Translations under genes and position numbers: made by a program | Part shown: piece after piece, positions 41,620 to 52,500 of the stretch | Layout: each line of letters opens with the position of its first letter | Numbering within the stretch: the stretch's first letter is position 1 | The notes under the pieces: model-generated | What the model saw: only the letters and a program-made list of their open reading frames with translations | The model's database searches: none | What the model was told of the DNA's origin: nothing | NCBI GenBank assembly: GCA_947589835.1 | Contig: CANQCT010000003.1 | Location: 1 to 58,766 of the forward strand | Length of the DNA: 58,766 nucleotides | Direction: 5' to 3' | From: an uncultured Clostridia bacterium | Lineage (GTDB): Bacteria; Bacillota; Clostridia; TANB77; CAG-508

Positions 41620-44037
41620 TTACAATTTAACAATAGTTACACCCATTTCGCCTTCACCAAAAGTACCTAACCTAAAAGACTTAACATGAGAGTTAGTTTT
41701 TAAATATTTATGAATTCCTTCACGAAGCTTTCCAGTGCCTTTACCGTGAACAATGCGAATAGGGGAAAGATGAGCCAAAGCACAATTATCTATATATTTA
41801 TCAATTATATAAATAGCATCTTCAACATTTTGCCCAATAACATTAATTTCAGAAGATACAGTTTTAGCTTTAGAGCTAGAAACTGTATGAACCTTCCCGC
41901 TAACATTAGAACCATTGGTAGTTTTAGTAATTTGCTCTAGCTTCAAACTCATTTTAGCAAGTCCAACTTGAACCATAACTTCACCAGATTTACTAACATG
42001 TGAGCTTAATACTGTTCCTTCAGAATTAAGCGAAGGAACCCACACGCTTAAGCCTTGAAATACATCATTTGGCTCAATTTTTTTATGTGCAAAATCATTT
42101 TTTTCATAAGAGGTAAAGCTATTATTTGGAACTAAATCTTTTATCTTCTCATTTAATTTATTTCTATTAGCATTAGCAGTTTTTATATCTACATTTTCTT
42201 TATTCAATTCCTGTATAATATCATTTACTTCTTCTTTAGCCTCTAAAACAATTTCTCGTGCCTCAAGCTTTGCCTTTTCAATTAATTCCTTTTTCTTTTC
42301 GTCAAGTTCATTTTTTTCTTTTTCTAAAGACTGTCTTAAACTAGAAATTTGATTTAAATTCTTTTCAGTTTCTTCTTTTTCTTTTTCAACTAATAATTTA
42401 TCATCATATATATTTTTTAGCAACTCTTCTATAGAAACTTTATCCTTTTTCAAAAAAGAAGAGGCATTTTGCAAAATATTGGCATTTAAGCCAAGCTTTT
42501 TACTAATTTCAAAAGCATTACTCTTTCCAGGAATACCAATTAACAAACGATATGTAGGCTTTAAATTTTCTAAATCAAACTCAAAACTTGCATTTTCAAA
42601 ACCATCTGTTACTAAAGCAAATTCCTTAAGTTCTGGGTAATGTGTGGTACAACAAATAAAAGCACCAATATTCTTACAATAGCTTAAAATACTAATAGCT
42701 AAGGCAGAACCTTCAACAGGATCTGTACCAGAGCCAAGCTCATCTAAAAGTATTAAACTATTATTATTTACATTATTAGTAATATTTATAATATTCATCA
42801 TATGAGCAGAAAATGTACTTAAAGATTGCTCTATACTTTGCTCATCACCAATATCCACAAAAATTTTAGAAAACACGCAAATACTTGTATTTTCATTACA
42901 AGGTATTGGAATACCTGAATATGCCATAAGAAGCAAAAGCCCAATTGTTTTTAATGCAACTGTTTTACCGCCAGTATTTGGACCTGTAATTAATAAACAA
43001 GGGTTATCTTCTTTTAAATAAATATCAATAGGCACAGCAGTTTTTTTATCTAATAAAGGATGGCGTGCTTTATAAAAATTAATGCCCTTTTTATCACTTA
43101 AATTTGGAATATTACAATTTTCTTCCTTGCCATAAGTAGCCTTTGCAAAAATAAGGTCAATTTCTCCAATACATTCTAAATTTTTGTTAAGCTCATTTAC
43201 ATAAGGATAAAGCATAGCAGAAAGCTCACTTAAAATTCTTTGAACTTCTAATTCTTCTTCAATTTTAATATGTGCAATTTGATTATTAGCCTCAAAAACT
43301 GAAGTTGGCTCAATATATAAAGTGGAACCACTACTTGAAGTATCATGAATAAAGCCTTTAACTTCATCTTTATATTCTTCTTTAACAGGAATTACATAAC
43401 GATTATTACGAATAGTTACAATAGGGTCCATAATATATTTAGAATATTTGCTAGAGTGGATATATGAGTTTAATTTATCTTTAACCTCTTGCTCTAAATT
43501 TTTTCTATTTTTGCGCAAAGCACTTAATTTACTAGAAGCATTATCTGCAATAGTATTTTCATCTAAAATTTTAGAAGTAATATTTTTTTCAATATTAGGG
43601 TTTGAATATAGCAATGAAAAATAATCTTCTATTAAATTAAAAGAAGATAAATCAAGATTTTCATCATTATAAAAATAATTGTGTAGTTCAGAAGACATTT
43701 TTAGAAAATGTGCAATATCAAGCAAACTTTTAGCAGTTAAAACTTGTGTACTTTCTAACATTTTTATAGCCATTTCGAGTTCATTAATTTCATATAATGG
43801 GGGAGCTCCTTTTCGAAAAAGTAGCGAAGTTACCTGACTTGTTTTTTCTAAAGAATTTTTTACATGCTCAAATTCAAAACTTGGAATTAAACTATTACAT
43901 AAGTTTTTTCCAAGATATGTTTTACAATATTTATTTATTATTTGAATAATTTGGTTATATTCTAATTTATTTAAAAGTGTATCCAATTTTTTAGCCCTTT
44001 CATAATATGTTTTGCACATATTATTACATAAAATCAA
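41620..44037 (-). CDS. mutS2: Endonuclease MutS2
   Basis: ITGPNTGGKTVALKTIGLL, LLDELGSGTDPVEGSAL, C-terminal Smr domain IVHGKGTGKLREGIHKYLK. Confidence 0.96.
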   Translation of the reverse strand: MILCNNMCKTYYERAKKLDTLLNKLEYNQIIQIINKYCKTYLGKNLCNSLIPSFEFEHVKNSLEKTSQVTSLLFRKGAPPLYEINELEMAIKMLESTQVLTAKSLLDIAHFLKMSSELHNYFYNDENLDLSSFNLIEDYFSLLYSNPNIEKNITSKILDENTIADNASSKLSALRKNRKNLEQEVKDKLNSYIHSSKYSKYIMDPIVTIRNNRYVIPVKEEYKDEVKGFIHDTSSSGSTLYIEPTSVFEANNQIAHIKIEEELEVQRILSELSAMLYPYVNELNKNLECIGEIDLIFAKATYGKEENCNIPNLSDKKGINFYKARHPLLDKKTAVPIDIYLKEDNPCLLITGPNTGGKTVALKTIGLLLLMAYSGIPIPCNENTSICVFSKIFVDIGDEQSIEQSLSTFSAHMMNIINITNNVNNNSLILLDELGSGTDPVEGSALAISILSYCKNIGAFICCTTHYPELKEFALVTDGFENASFEFDLENLKPTYRLLIGIPGKSNAFEISKKLGLNANILQNASSFLKKDKVSIEELLKNIYDDKLLVEKEKEETEKNLNQISSLRQSLEKEKNELDEKKKELIEKAKLEAREIVLEAKEEVNDIIQELNKENVDIKTANANRNKLNEKIKDLVPNNSFTSYEKNDFAHKKIEPNDVFQGLSVWVPSLNSEGTVLSSHVSKSGEVMVQVGLAKMSLKLEQITKTTNGSNVSGKVHTVSSSKAKTVSSEINVIGQNVEDAIYIIDKYIDNCALAHLSPIRIVHGKGTGKLREGIHKYLKTNSHVKSFRLGTFGEGEMGVTIVKL

Positions 44038-44178
44038 AGAAAATACAATACATAAATTTGTATAAGAATGTAATTATAACTATTAACTAGCAACCTGTGC
44101 TATAATAAAAATATAAAAATACAAAAACTCTTGACAAAACAAAAACACCTGTTTTATAATAAAGGCAGGTGATTATTA

Positions 44179-45387
44179 TTGGAAAGGAAAATTTTGCATG
44201 TAGATGTAAATAACGCATTTCTTTCATGGACTGCAGTTGAAATGCTAAAAAACGGAGCAGAGGTAGATATAAGAACTATCCCTGCTGTTATTGGTGGAGA
44301 CGAGGAAAAAAGAAAAGGCATAGTTTTAGCTAAAAGTAACCCAGCAAAAAAATATGGAATAAAAACAGCAGAGCCAATCTATTTTGCAAAGCAAAAATGT
44401 CCAAACCTTGAAATATATCCAAGCAATTTCAAAATTTATCGTAAATACTCAAATGATTTATATAATATCCTTTGTGAGTATACAAATAAAATAGAACGTT
44501 TTTCAATTGATGAATGTTTCTTAGATATTACTAATTTTTTGCCAAGTGGAAAAAAAGATCTAGATATAGCCTATGAAATTCATTCAAGAGTAAGACAAGA
44601 ACTTGGCTTTACAGTTAACATTGGTGTAGCACCAAACAAGTTACTTGCAAAAATGGCATCAGACTTTGAAAAGCCAGACAAAATTCATACTTTATATGAA
44701 GCAGAAATACCTACTAAAATGTGGCCACTGCCAATATCAGATCTATTTATGGTGGGCAAAAAAAGTATTCCAAAGTTAGAACAATTAGGAATAAAAACAA
44801 TAGGGGACTTAGCCTCAAGAAACAAACAAGATATAGAAAAGCTATTTGGAAAGTTTGGAAAAACTATATGGGAATATGCAAATGGAATTGATTTATCAGA
44901 AGTAAATTCAGAGCCAGAAGAACCAAAATGCATAGGAAATTCTGCTACTTTACCTAAAGACTTAAACAACATAGAAAAAATAGAAGAAGTACTTTTAGCA
45001 CTCACAGAGCAAACAACATATAGGCTAAGAAAACATAATCTACTTACCTCAACAATAGGTGTACAAATAAGAACAAGCGAATTTAAAAACTTTTCACATC
45101 AAAAAACACTGTTAACTCCAACTGATAGCACGAAAATAATTTATGAAACAGCAAAAGAAGTATTAAAAGAATTATACAAAGGTCAACCTATTAGATTAAT
45201 TGGTATAAAAGTAGATAAATTAACCTCACCAAATGCACAGCAAATTTCTTTATTTGATACTCCTAAAAATGAAAAACAGCAAAAGTTAGATAAAGCATTG
45301 GATAATATTAAAGAAAAATATGGCTACAATAGTGTAACAAGAGCAGGTCAAATGCAAATAGATAAAATGATGGACTTTAAAGATTAA
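44179..45387 (+). CDS. dinB: DNA polymerase IV (Y family)
   Basis: HVDVNNAFLSWTAVEML, FSIDECFLDIT, MASDFEKPDKIHTL. Confidence 0.93.
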   Translation: MERKILHVDVNNAFLSWTAVEMLKNGAEVDIRTIPAVIGGDEEKRKGIVLAKSNPAKKYGIKTAEPIYFAKQKCPNLEIYPSNFKIYRKYSNDLYNILCEYTNKIERFSIDECFLDITNFLPSGKKDLDIAYEIHSRVRQELGFTVNIGVAPNKLLAKMASDFEKPDKIHTLYEAEIPTKMWPLPISDLFMVGKKSIPKLEQLGIKTIGDLASRNKQDIEKLFGKFGKTIWEYANGIDLSEVNSEPEEPKCIGNSATLPKDLNNIEKIEEVLLALTEQTTYRLRKHNLLTSTIGVQIRTSEFKNFSHQKTLLTPTDSTKIIYETAKEVLKELYKGQPIRLIGIKVDKLTSPNAQQISLFDTPKNEKQQKLDKALDNIKEKYGYNSVTRAGQMQIDKMMDFKD

Positions 45388-45547
45388 GCATTTATAAAAA
45401 GTTTAATCAAATAAAAATTAGTAAAGTTTTTGATTACAAATTTAATTAATAAAAAAATTGTAGAAATTTGTAAAAAAATATTATGCTCGTACATATAATA
45501 TACTAGTAATACTTTTAAGCACAAGTATTACCAGGAGGTGTAGAAAC

Positions 45548-45814
45548 ATGTGCGAAAATGACAATAAATGTGTTATGGTATACAATAATGAATGCAAACA
45601 AAAAAGAAATAATAAATGTTGTATAGATGTTATAGTATTTATATTATCTGTATTATTAGGTATTACATTAGGACTAATTATTGGCTCTATTTCAGCAGTA
45701 GCTGCTGTTATAACAGCTGCGTTAGCTGCATTTATAATTTTAGCAGTAATACTTGCAATATTAATTATAATAAGAATAGTAGAAAGAATATGTAACAAAA
45801 ACAAATGTTGCTAA
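45548..45814 (+). CDS. Small two-TM hypothetical protein
   Basis: ORF with AGGAGGTG SD; Cys pairs at both termini. Confidence 0.6.
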   Translation: MCENDNKCVMVYNNECKQKRNNKCCIDVIVFILSVLLGITLGLIIGSISAVAAVITAALAAFIILAVILAILIIIRIVERICNKNKCC

Positions 45815-45897
45815 ACCAAAATAAGTTAGGTACTTGTGGCAATTTTGCTACAGGTACCTTTATAAGTTATAGTTACTACTTAATGATTTTATAGCTA

Positions 45898-46009
45898 GCT
45901 TAAATAGTACTAGTTTTCTTGTTTTTCAAATGCCCGTTGCAGGAGAAAGCTCAAAGAAGTAACTCAGAACGGGACCTCTCAAAACTGCGAAAAATAGTAC
46001 TATTTAAGC
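45898..46009 (+). repeat. Repeat family A, copy 5
   Basis: Stem GCTTAAATAGTACT / AGTACTATTTAAGC. Confidence 0.9.
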
Positions 46010-46176
46010 TTTAATGTAATATATAGTACAAATCATATAATGTAGTTACATTAGCAGTTGTATTTTTTTGCTTTTTATGATATAAATTATAAAAATACTT
46101 AAACAAAATACAAAAATATGAATAAAATAAAAATAACTAATAAATATGTGTACTTTCCAAATAAAATGAGAAAGGA

Positions 46177-47419
46177 ATGAATTTTTTAATGGAAAAGAAA
46201 ACAATTGATATCTTAGAAAAATATAATCAAACACATCTTTTAAATTATATTAATTTATTATCACAAGAAGAAACTAAAAATTTAGAAGAACAAATTTCAA
46301 AAATTGACTTTGAAGAATTAAAAGAACTATATAAAACTACTAAAGAAAAGCCAGAAATACAAGAAAACAAAATAGAACATATTAATTATGTTGATAAACA
46401 AAAATTAGACATTAATAAAAAGCAAGAGTTAGAAAACATTGGAAAGCAAGTAATTGCAAATAAACATTATGCAGTAATTACAATGGCAGGTGGGCAAGGC
46501 ACAAGGCTTGGACACAAGCGGACCAAAAGGAACATATATGCTAAATACTAAAAATGGGCCAAAATATATTTTTGAAATACTTACAGATAATTTCAAAAAA
46601 GCCCAAAAAGAGTATAATGTAGAAATTCCATGGTACATTATGACAAGCAAAGAAAATCACAAAGAAACAGTAGAATTTTTAGAAAATCATAACTACTTTG
46701 GGTATAATAAAAATAAGGTGAAATTTTTCATACAAGGGGAGCTTCCTCTTTTAGACACTAATGGAAAAGTTATCTTAAATAAAGAAAAGCAAATTAAAGA
46801 GGCTGCAAATGGAAATGGTGGCATTTATGAAGCTTTTGCAAAATCAGGTTTATTAGAAGAAATAAAACAAAACAAAATAGAATGGATATTTGTAAATAAC
46901 ATAGATAACATCATTTTAAACTTTATAGATCCATTATTATTAGGTTTTACTATACAAAACAATCAAAAAATAGGCACTAAGTCTGTGGCAAAAACAAATC
47001 CAAAAGAAAAGGTAGGAGTTTTTTGCAAAGTAAATGGAAAACCTAAAATTATTGAATATATAGATTTGCCAGAAGAAATGGCAGAGCAAAGGGATGAAAA
47101 CGGAGAACTTTTATATGGAGAAGTAAATATTGGTGCATATTTGTTTAGTATTAGTGTATTAGAAGATTTAGCAAAAGTAACACTTCCGTATCATGCAGCA
47201 TTTAAAAAGTCTGAATATTTAGCAGAAAATGGTGAATATATAGAGCCAAAAGAGCCAAACGTATATAAGTTTGAAACATTTATATTTGATGTATTTACAA
47301 GATATAATGATATTGCAATATTAAGAGTAAAAAGAGAAGATGAATTTGCACCAGTAAAAAATAAAGAAGGAGCAGATAGCCCTGAAACTGCGGTTAAATT
47401 ATATAATGCAAAACAATAA
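46177..47419 (+). CDS. UDP-N-acetylhexosamine pyrophosphorylase (eukaryotic-type UDPGP family), +1 shift at CGG 46519-46521
   Basis: Skipping C46519 gives AVITMAGGQGTRLGHKGPKGTYMLNTKNGPKYIFEIL; downstream GNGGIYEAF, NNIDNIILNFIDPLLLG. Confidence 0.92.
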
Positions 47420-47515
47420 TGCCATAGGCAGTTACAGCTTACAACTTTAAAATTTTGAATAGCAACTATAGGCAAAACAAAAAAATAAATATTATAAAAG
47501 GAGAAGATTAAAATT

Positions 47516-48772
47516 ATGGAAAAAGTAATAGGTTTAGTAATGGCAGCAGGAACAGATGACAGAATGAAATCTAAAAAATCAAAATTAGCACAAGAATTAT
47601 ATGGAAAAGCAGTTATTAAAAGAGTGGTAGATAGCATAAAAAAAGCGGGAATTAACGATGTAGCAGTTATTGTTGGAAAAAACAAAGAAGAAATACAAGA
47701 AATTTTAAAAGATGAAGTTACATACATATATCAAGAAAACTGCTTAGGAACAGGCCATGCAATTATGCAAGCAATTCCATATTTAGAAAAAAAGGAAGGA
47801 AAAGTTTTAATTGCAAATGGAAACATTCCTTTAATTACAGCAGAAACAATTAAAGCAATGATAGAAAAATCAGAGCATGAAGAGGAAACTGCAACAGTTT
47901 TAACAGGAATTATTAGTGACCCTACAGGTTATGGCAGAATTATTAGAAGTGACAATAAAATTGTAGAAATTATAGAAGAAAAAGACTTAACTGGGGCACA
48001 AACTAACTTATTAGAAGTAAATGCAGGTTTATATTGCTTTAATATTTCAAAATTATTAGAAATTATTGGCAAATTACAAAAAAGCAGTATGGGGCTTTAC
48101 TACTTAACCGATATTATTAAAATGTTATCTAACAAAGGCGAAAAAATTGGTGGCTTTTTAGTAGAAGATAATACTGAAATTTTAAGCTTAAATACAAAAG
48201 TACAATTAGAAATGTTATCTAGAATTTTAAGAATTCGTATTAACACAATGCATATGAATAATGGTGTTACTATTGAAGATATGAACACTACTTACATATA
48301 TGATGATGTGCAAATTGGAATAGATACTGTAATTCATCCAAATACAACTATTAAATCAGGAGTAGTAATTGGCGAGGATTGCAATATTGGCCCAAATGCA
48401 TACATTAGAGAAGGCTGTGTTCTTGCAAACAAAGTAAAAGTAGGAAGTTTTGTAGAAATTAAAAAAGCTATTATTGGAGAAGGCACTAAAGTTCCACATT
48501 TATCATATATGGGAGATTCTACAATCGGAAAAAAATGCAACATTGGCTGTGGAACAATTACATGTAATTATGATGGAAAAAATAAACATAAAACTATTAT
48601 TGGAGATAACTGCTTTGTTGGTTCGAATGTTAACTTAGTAGCACCAGTAACAATGGGAGATCATGTATTAGTTGCTGCAGGTTCTACTATTACACAAGAT
48701 ATTCCATCTGAAAGCTTAGCAATAGCAAGAGAAAGACAAACAAATAAAGAAGGCTGGAACAAAGGAAAATAA
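47516..48772 (+). CDS. glmU: GlmU-like bifunctional protein with altered uridylyltransferase motifs
   Basis: LGTGHAM; left-handed beta helix HLSYMGDSTIGKKCNIGCGTITCNYDGKNKHKT. Confidence 0.88.
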   Translation: MEKVIGLVMAAGTDDRMKSKKSKLAQELYGKAVIKRVVDSIKKAGINDVAVIVGKNKEEIQEILKDEVTYIYQENCLGTGHAIMQAIPYLEKKEGKVLIANGNIPLITAETIKAMIEKSEHEEETATVLTGIISDPTGYGRIIRSDNKIVEIIEEKDLTGAQTNLLEVNAGLYCFNISKLLEIIGKLQKSSMGLYYLTDIIKMLSNKGEKIGGFLVEDNTEILSLNTKVQLEMLSRILRIRINTMHMNNGVTIEDMNTTYIYDDVQIGIDTVIHPNTTIKSGVVIGEDCNIGPNAYIREGCVLANKVKVGSFVEIKKAIIGEGTKVPHLSYMGDSTIGKKCNIGCGTITCNYDGKNKHKTIIGDNCFVGSNVNLVAPVTMGDHVLVAAGSTITQDIPSESLAIARERQTNKEGWNKGK

Positions 48773-48826
48773 AAAATATAAGAGAATATCGGAAAGTTTG
48801 TGTAAACTTTAGACTTCTTATAATAA

Positions 48827-48882
48827 AAAGAGGCTTTTATAGTGTACACCTTATGGGTTTACCTAATAATTAGCCTCTTTTT
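48827..48882 (+). terminator. Terminator AAAAAGAGGCT..AGCCTCTTTTTT
   Basis: Inverted repeat and T-run. Confidence 0.7.
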
Positions 48883-48948
48883 TGTGTTAAAAGATAAAAA
48901 ACACATTAAATGTTATCATTTTGCTAAGCTTTAAGCTTTTTAGTAAGT

Positions 48949-49329
48949 TTATTCCTGTTGTTCACCAGGTAAGAAGTAATCTACAACACCATATACTAAA
49001 GCACCAATAATTGCAGCCATCCAAGAAACTGTATAGCCTGCTACAAAATATTGTGTAACATATAGTACAACAGCAGAAAGAACAAATCCTACAAAGCCTT
49101 TTCCAAATGAACTTGCATGTAAACCAGTAAAACGAGTAATTAAATAATCAATAATAGTAAGTACAATAGCAGCAGCTGCTAATGCCCAAAAACCATTAAT
49201 TTGAAATCCTGGGGTAAAAAATGCAGTTATAGCAAGTACAACACCAGCAGTAACTAATCTGCCTATAATTTGCCATACTGTACTTTTACTATTTGAACTT
49301 GTTTGAGTATTTGTTTGATTATCTGGCAT
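48949..49329 (-). CDS. Phage holin superfamily IV-like four-TM membrane protein
   Basis: Four TMs, conserved pattern AAAIVLTIIDYLITRFTGLHASSFGKGFVGFVLSAVVLYVTQYFV. Confidence 0.75.
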   Translation of the reverse strand: MPDNQTNTQTSSNSKSTVWQIIGRLVTAGVVLAITAFFTPGFQINGFWALAAAAIVLTIIDYLITRFTGLHASSFGKGFVGFVLSAVVLYVTQYFVAGYTVSWMAAIIGALVYGVVDYFLPGEQQE

Positions 49330-49654
49330 AATTTAAAACCTCCTTTTTAAAAGAAATATCTATTATTAAATTTCATGGTTTTCTATGGTTTATTATGAAC
49401 AAAAAATAATAATTTATTCATTTGTTTGAATAAATTTATTTTTTTATAAAATAATAAATTAAGCTTTGAATTAAACGCAAAATAAATTTATTTTTTTCTA
49501 TTAAATAATTTACTTAAATGTTGAATAAATTTAATTTTTTTGCTCAAAATTTATATTAACTGAAGAATATTGATTTAAAATTTTATTTTAAAACATACGG
49601 TTTTAAGAAAGGAGGGTATGTTAGCTTTTAAAACTAGCATACGCAAATAAATAT

Positions 49655-50332
49655 ATGTTAATTACATTAATAAGAACTATTTTGCTATACATACTTGTAC
49701 TTATTGTTATGAGATTAATGGGAAAAAGGGAAATAGGGCAGCTCCAGCCATTTGAACTAGCCATTTCAATTATGATTGCAGATTTAGCATCAATTCCAAT
49801 GTCGGATACAGGAATTCCAATTTCAAATGGAATAATTCCTATTTTAGGCTTATTAGTAATGCATTTACTGATTTCATTAGTTAATATGAAAAGCATTAAA
49901 GCAAGAGAAATAATGTGTGGAAAGCCAAGTATTTTAGTATATAGGGGAAAAATAGATGAAAAAGTTTTAAAAAAAGAAAGATTTACAATAAATGAATTAC
50001 AAGAAAGACTAAGAGGAAATGGTGTAATTAATTTAGGTGATGTAGAATATGCAATTTTAGAAACAAGTGGCCAAGTTACTGTTATTCAAAAGCCAAATAA
50101 AAGAACTACAATACCTGAAGACTTTAATATTGAGCCAGATTATGAAGGAATTCCTTATGACTTAGTAGTAGATGGAAAAATTATGCTAAATAACCTAAAA
50201 CAAATAGGAAGAGATTTAAACTGGTTAAATAAACAAGTTGAAAAATTTAAAATAAAACCAGAAGAAGCTTTAATTGTAACCTACGATGGAAAAGGTCAAA
50301 TATTTTGCCAAGCAAAAGAAAAGAAAAATTAA
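49655..50332 (+). CDS. DUF421 (YetF-like) membrane protein
   Basis: RLMGKREIGQLQPFELAISIMIADLASIPM. Confidence 0.93.
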   Translation: MLITLIRTILLYILVLIVMRLMGKREIGQLQPFELAISIMIADLASIPMSDTGIPISNGIIPILGLLVMHLLISLVNMKSIKAREIMCGKPSILVYRGKIDEKVLKKERFTINELQERLRGNGVINLGDVEYAILETSGQVTVIQKPNKRTTIPEDFNIEPDYEGIPYDLVVDGKIMLNNLKQIGRDLNWLNKQVEKFKIKPEEALIVTYDGKGQIFCQAKEKKN

Positions 50333-50425
50333 TAGTTTAAAAGATTGAATAAAATATATAAAAATAAAAAATTTTTATATAGAGTTAAACGTAAAAAGCC
50401 AAAATAAAGAAAGGTAAAAAGGAAA

Positions 50426-50809
50426 ATGTATAAAGAAATTGTAATTACTATTATAGTACTTGTTTTAATTATAGTAGGAAATATTATTACTCAAAATAAT
50501 ACTAATAAATCTGTAGAAGAAATGAGCTATAAGCTAGAAAATTTAAAACAAGAAATAGAAAATAAAAATTGGGATGAGTCAAACAAAAAAATGGAAGAAA
50601 TTGAAAAAACTTGGGAAGAAAAAAATGAAATAATGGCTTACTATATAGAACATAATGAACTAGAAAAAGTACAAACAGAAATAGCAAAAACTAAAGCAGA
50701 TGTTGAATCAAAAGAAGCCTCAATGGCAATTGAATCAATTGGAAGCTGTAATTTTGTGCTAGAACATATAAAAGATAAAAATGCCTTGAAAATTGTAAAT
50801 GTATTTTAG
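50426..50809 (+). CDS. DUF4363-like protein
   Basis: N-terminal TM plus NWDESNKKMEEIEKTWEEKNEIMAYYIEHNELEK; follows DUF421. Confidence 0.8.
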   Translation: MYKEIVITIIVLVLIIVGNIITQNNTNKSVEEMSYKLENLKQEIENKNWDESNKKMEEIEKTWEEKNEIMAYYIEHNELEKVQTEIAKTKADVESKEASMAIESIGSCNFVLEHIKDKNALKIVNVF

Positions 50810-50854
50810 GGACAGGTCTTTATTAGCTCGTTTTTAAGCACTTGGGGACAGGTC
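50808..50854. repeat. REP-like GGGACAGGTC doublet overlapping the dapB 3' end
   Basis: AGGGACAGGTC-TTTATTAGCTCGTTTTTAAGCACTT-GGGGACAGGTC. Confidence 0.75.
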
Positions 50855-51589
50855 ACTAATACCATAAATGCCATTTTTTTGTTTAGCTAAAAACTTAGCA
50901 GCATCAATAGCACCTTTAGCAAAAATAGTTCTAGAATAAGCAGTATGCTTTATTTCTAAAGTTTCATTCTCATTAAAAAATAAAACAGAATGTTCTCCAA
51001 CAATATTTCCACCACGAATACTAGAAAATCCAATCTCCTTTGGATTTCTTTTTTCTAGTTTTTCAAATCTATTAAAATTATAGCTATAAATATTATTATT
51101 TGCATCATTTATGCTATTAGCAAGCATTAAGGCAGTACCACTTGGAGCATCTTTTTTTCTATTATGATGAGTTTCAACAATTTCAATTTCAGAATTTGGC
51201 AAACTTTTAGAAAGCTTTGCTATTATTTTGCTTATAATAGCAATTTCATAAGACATATTACTACTTTGAAATATAGGAATACTTTTACTTGCATTTATAA
51301 TTTCATCTTGTTGCATACTAGAAAAACCAGTAGTAGCAATAACAATAGAAATATTATTTTTTATAGCAAAAGGAAGAAGCAAAATTGTAGCTTCAGGAAC
51401 AGAAAAATCAATAATTACATTTGGCTTTTCAATAATATCATTTGCATTATCAAAAACACGATATGGAAGATTATGAGAAATATATTTATCTAAACCGCCT
51501 AATAAATGCAAAGACTTATCTTGCATAACAAGCTTAGCAACTTCACTTCCCATTTTTCCATTAATTCCATTAACTAATATTTTAAGCAA
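50834..51589 (-). CDS. dapB: 4-hydroxy-tetrahydrodipicolinate reductase
   Basis: VNGINGKMGSEVAKLV, ETHHNRKKDAPSGTALMLA; C-terminus SDLSPSA* is repeat-encoded. Confidence 0.95.
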   Translation of the reverse strand: MLKILVNGINGKMGSEVAKLVMQDKSLHLLGGLDKYISHNLPYRVFDNANDIIEKPNVIIDFSVPEATILLLPFAIKNNISIVIATTGFSSMQQDEIINASKSIPIFQSSNMSYEIAIISKIIAKLSKSLPNSEIEIVETHHNRKKDAPSGTALMLANSINDANNNIYSYNFNRFEKLEKRNPKEIGFSSIRGGNIVGEHSVLFFNENETLEIKHTAYSRTIFAKGAIDAAKFLAKQKNGIYGISDLSPSA

Positions 51590-51642
51590 AATAGCACTCT
51601 CCTTATATTACTTATATAGTTACTGTATAAATATTACATAAA

Positions 51643-51756
51643 GCTTAAATAGTACTAGTTTTCTTGTTTTTCAAATTGCCCGTTGCATTTAGCAGTTCAA
51701 AGAAGCAAAGTCAGAACGGGACCTTTCAAAACTGCGAAAAATAGTACTATTTAAGC
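51643..51756 (+). repeat. Repeat family A, copy 6
   Basis: Stem GCTTAAATAGTACT / AGTACTATTTAAGC. Confidence 0.9.
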
Positions 51757-51829
51757 AATTAAAACAGCACCCTCTTTATAATATATTAAAGAAGGTGCTT
51801 AATTATTCTTAAAACACTATATGAATATG

Positions 51830-52384
51830 CTAAATTATTCTAAAAACTATAAGGCTTAAAAAAACATAAGCATATTTATAAGCCTTTTTAGTATGTAACA
51901 AATTAATTAAATATGAAAAAGTTTCTTTCATAGCACTAAACTTATCTGCTAGTGTAACAACAAAAGTTTCTTTATAATGAGGAATTTTTATTGTTACAGG
52001 CCACATGTGATTTACAATAACATCTTGCTCAATTTCATTCAAATCAAAAATTTCAGTTGCATTTTTTAAAGCTGTTTTAGGGTGACTAAAAGCATGCATA
52101 TCAGTAAACCTTTTAGCTTCAAATATATGTGTATGCCAATCATATAAAAATAAGTCGTGTAACATAGCACCACGAGTAGCCGAAATATAATCTAAATGCA
52201 ATTTTTTACAAACAACATAAGTGTAATAAGCAACTTGCAAACAATGTTTATAACAAGAAGTATTTGAATGTTGATTAAAACTTCTCATTTTTTGTACGGT
52301 TTCATTTTTAATTAAATCTTGAATTATACAAAAAAATTCACCATAAGAACTTTTTTGTAACCCAAAGTCTTTTGTAATTAACAT
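51830..52384 (-). CDS. HD-domain phosphohydrolase
   Basis: TRGAMLHDLFLYDWH HD motif, HSNTSCYKHCLQVAYYT. Confidence 0.85.
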   Translation of the reverse strand: MLITKDFGLQKSSYGEFFCIIQDLIKNETVQKMRSFNQHSNTSCYKHCLQVAYYTYVVCKKLHLDYISATRGAMLHDLFLYDWHTHIFEAKRFTDMHAFSHPKTALKNATEIFDLNEIEQDVIVNHMWPVTIKIPHYKETFVVTLADKFSAMKETFSYLINLLHTKKAYKYAYVFLSLIVFRII

Positions 52385-52500
52385 AGAGTAAAAATCCCCT
52401 TTTTTTTATTTACTATATTTATATTATAACATATATTTTCAAAAAACGATATGTTTTTACTAAAAATTAAGAAATGTTTAATAGTTATAATTATACTAAA

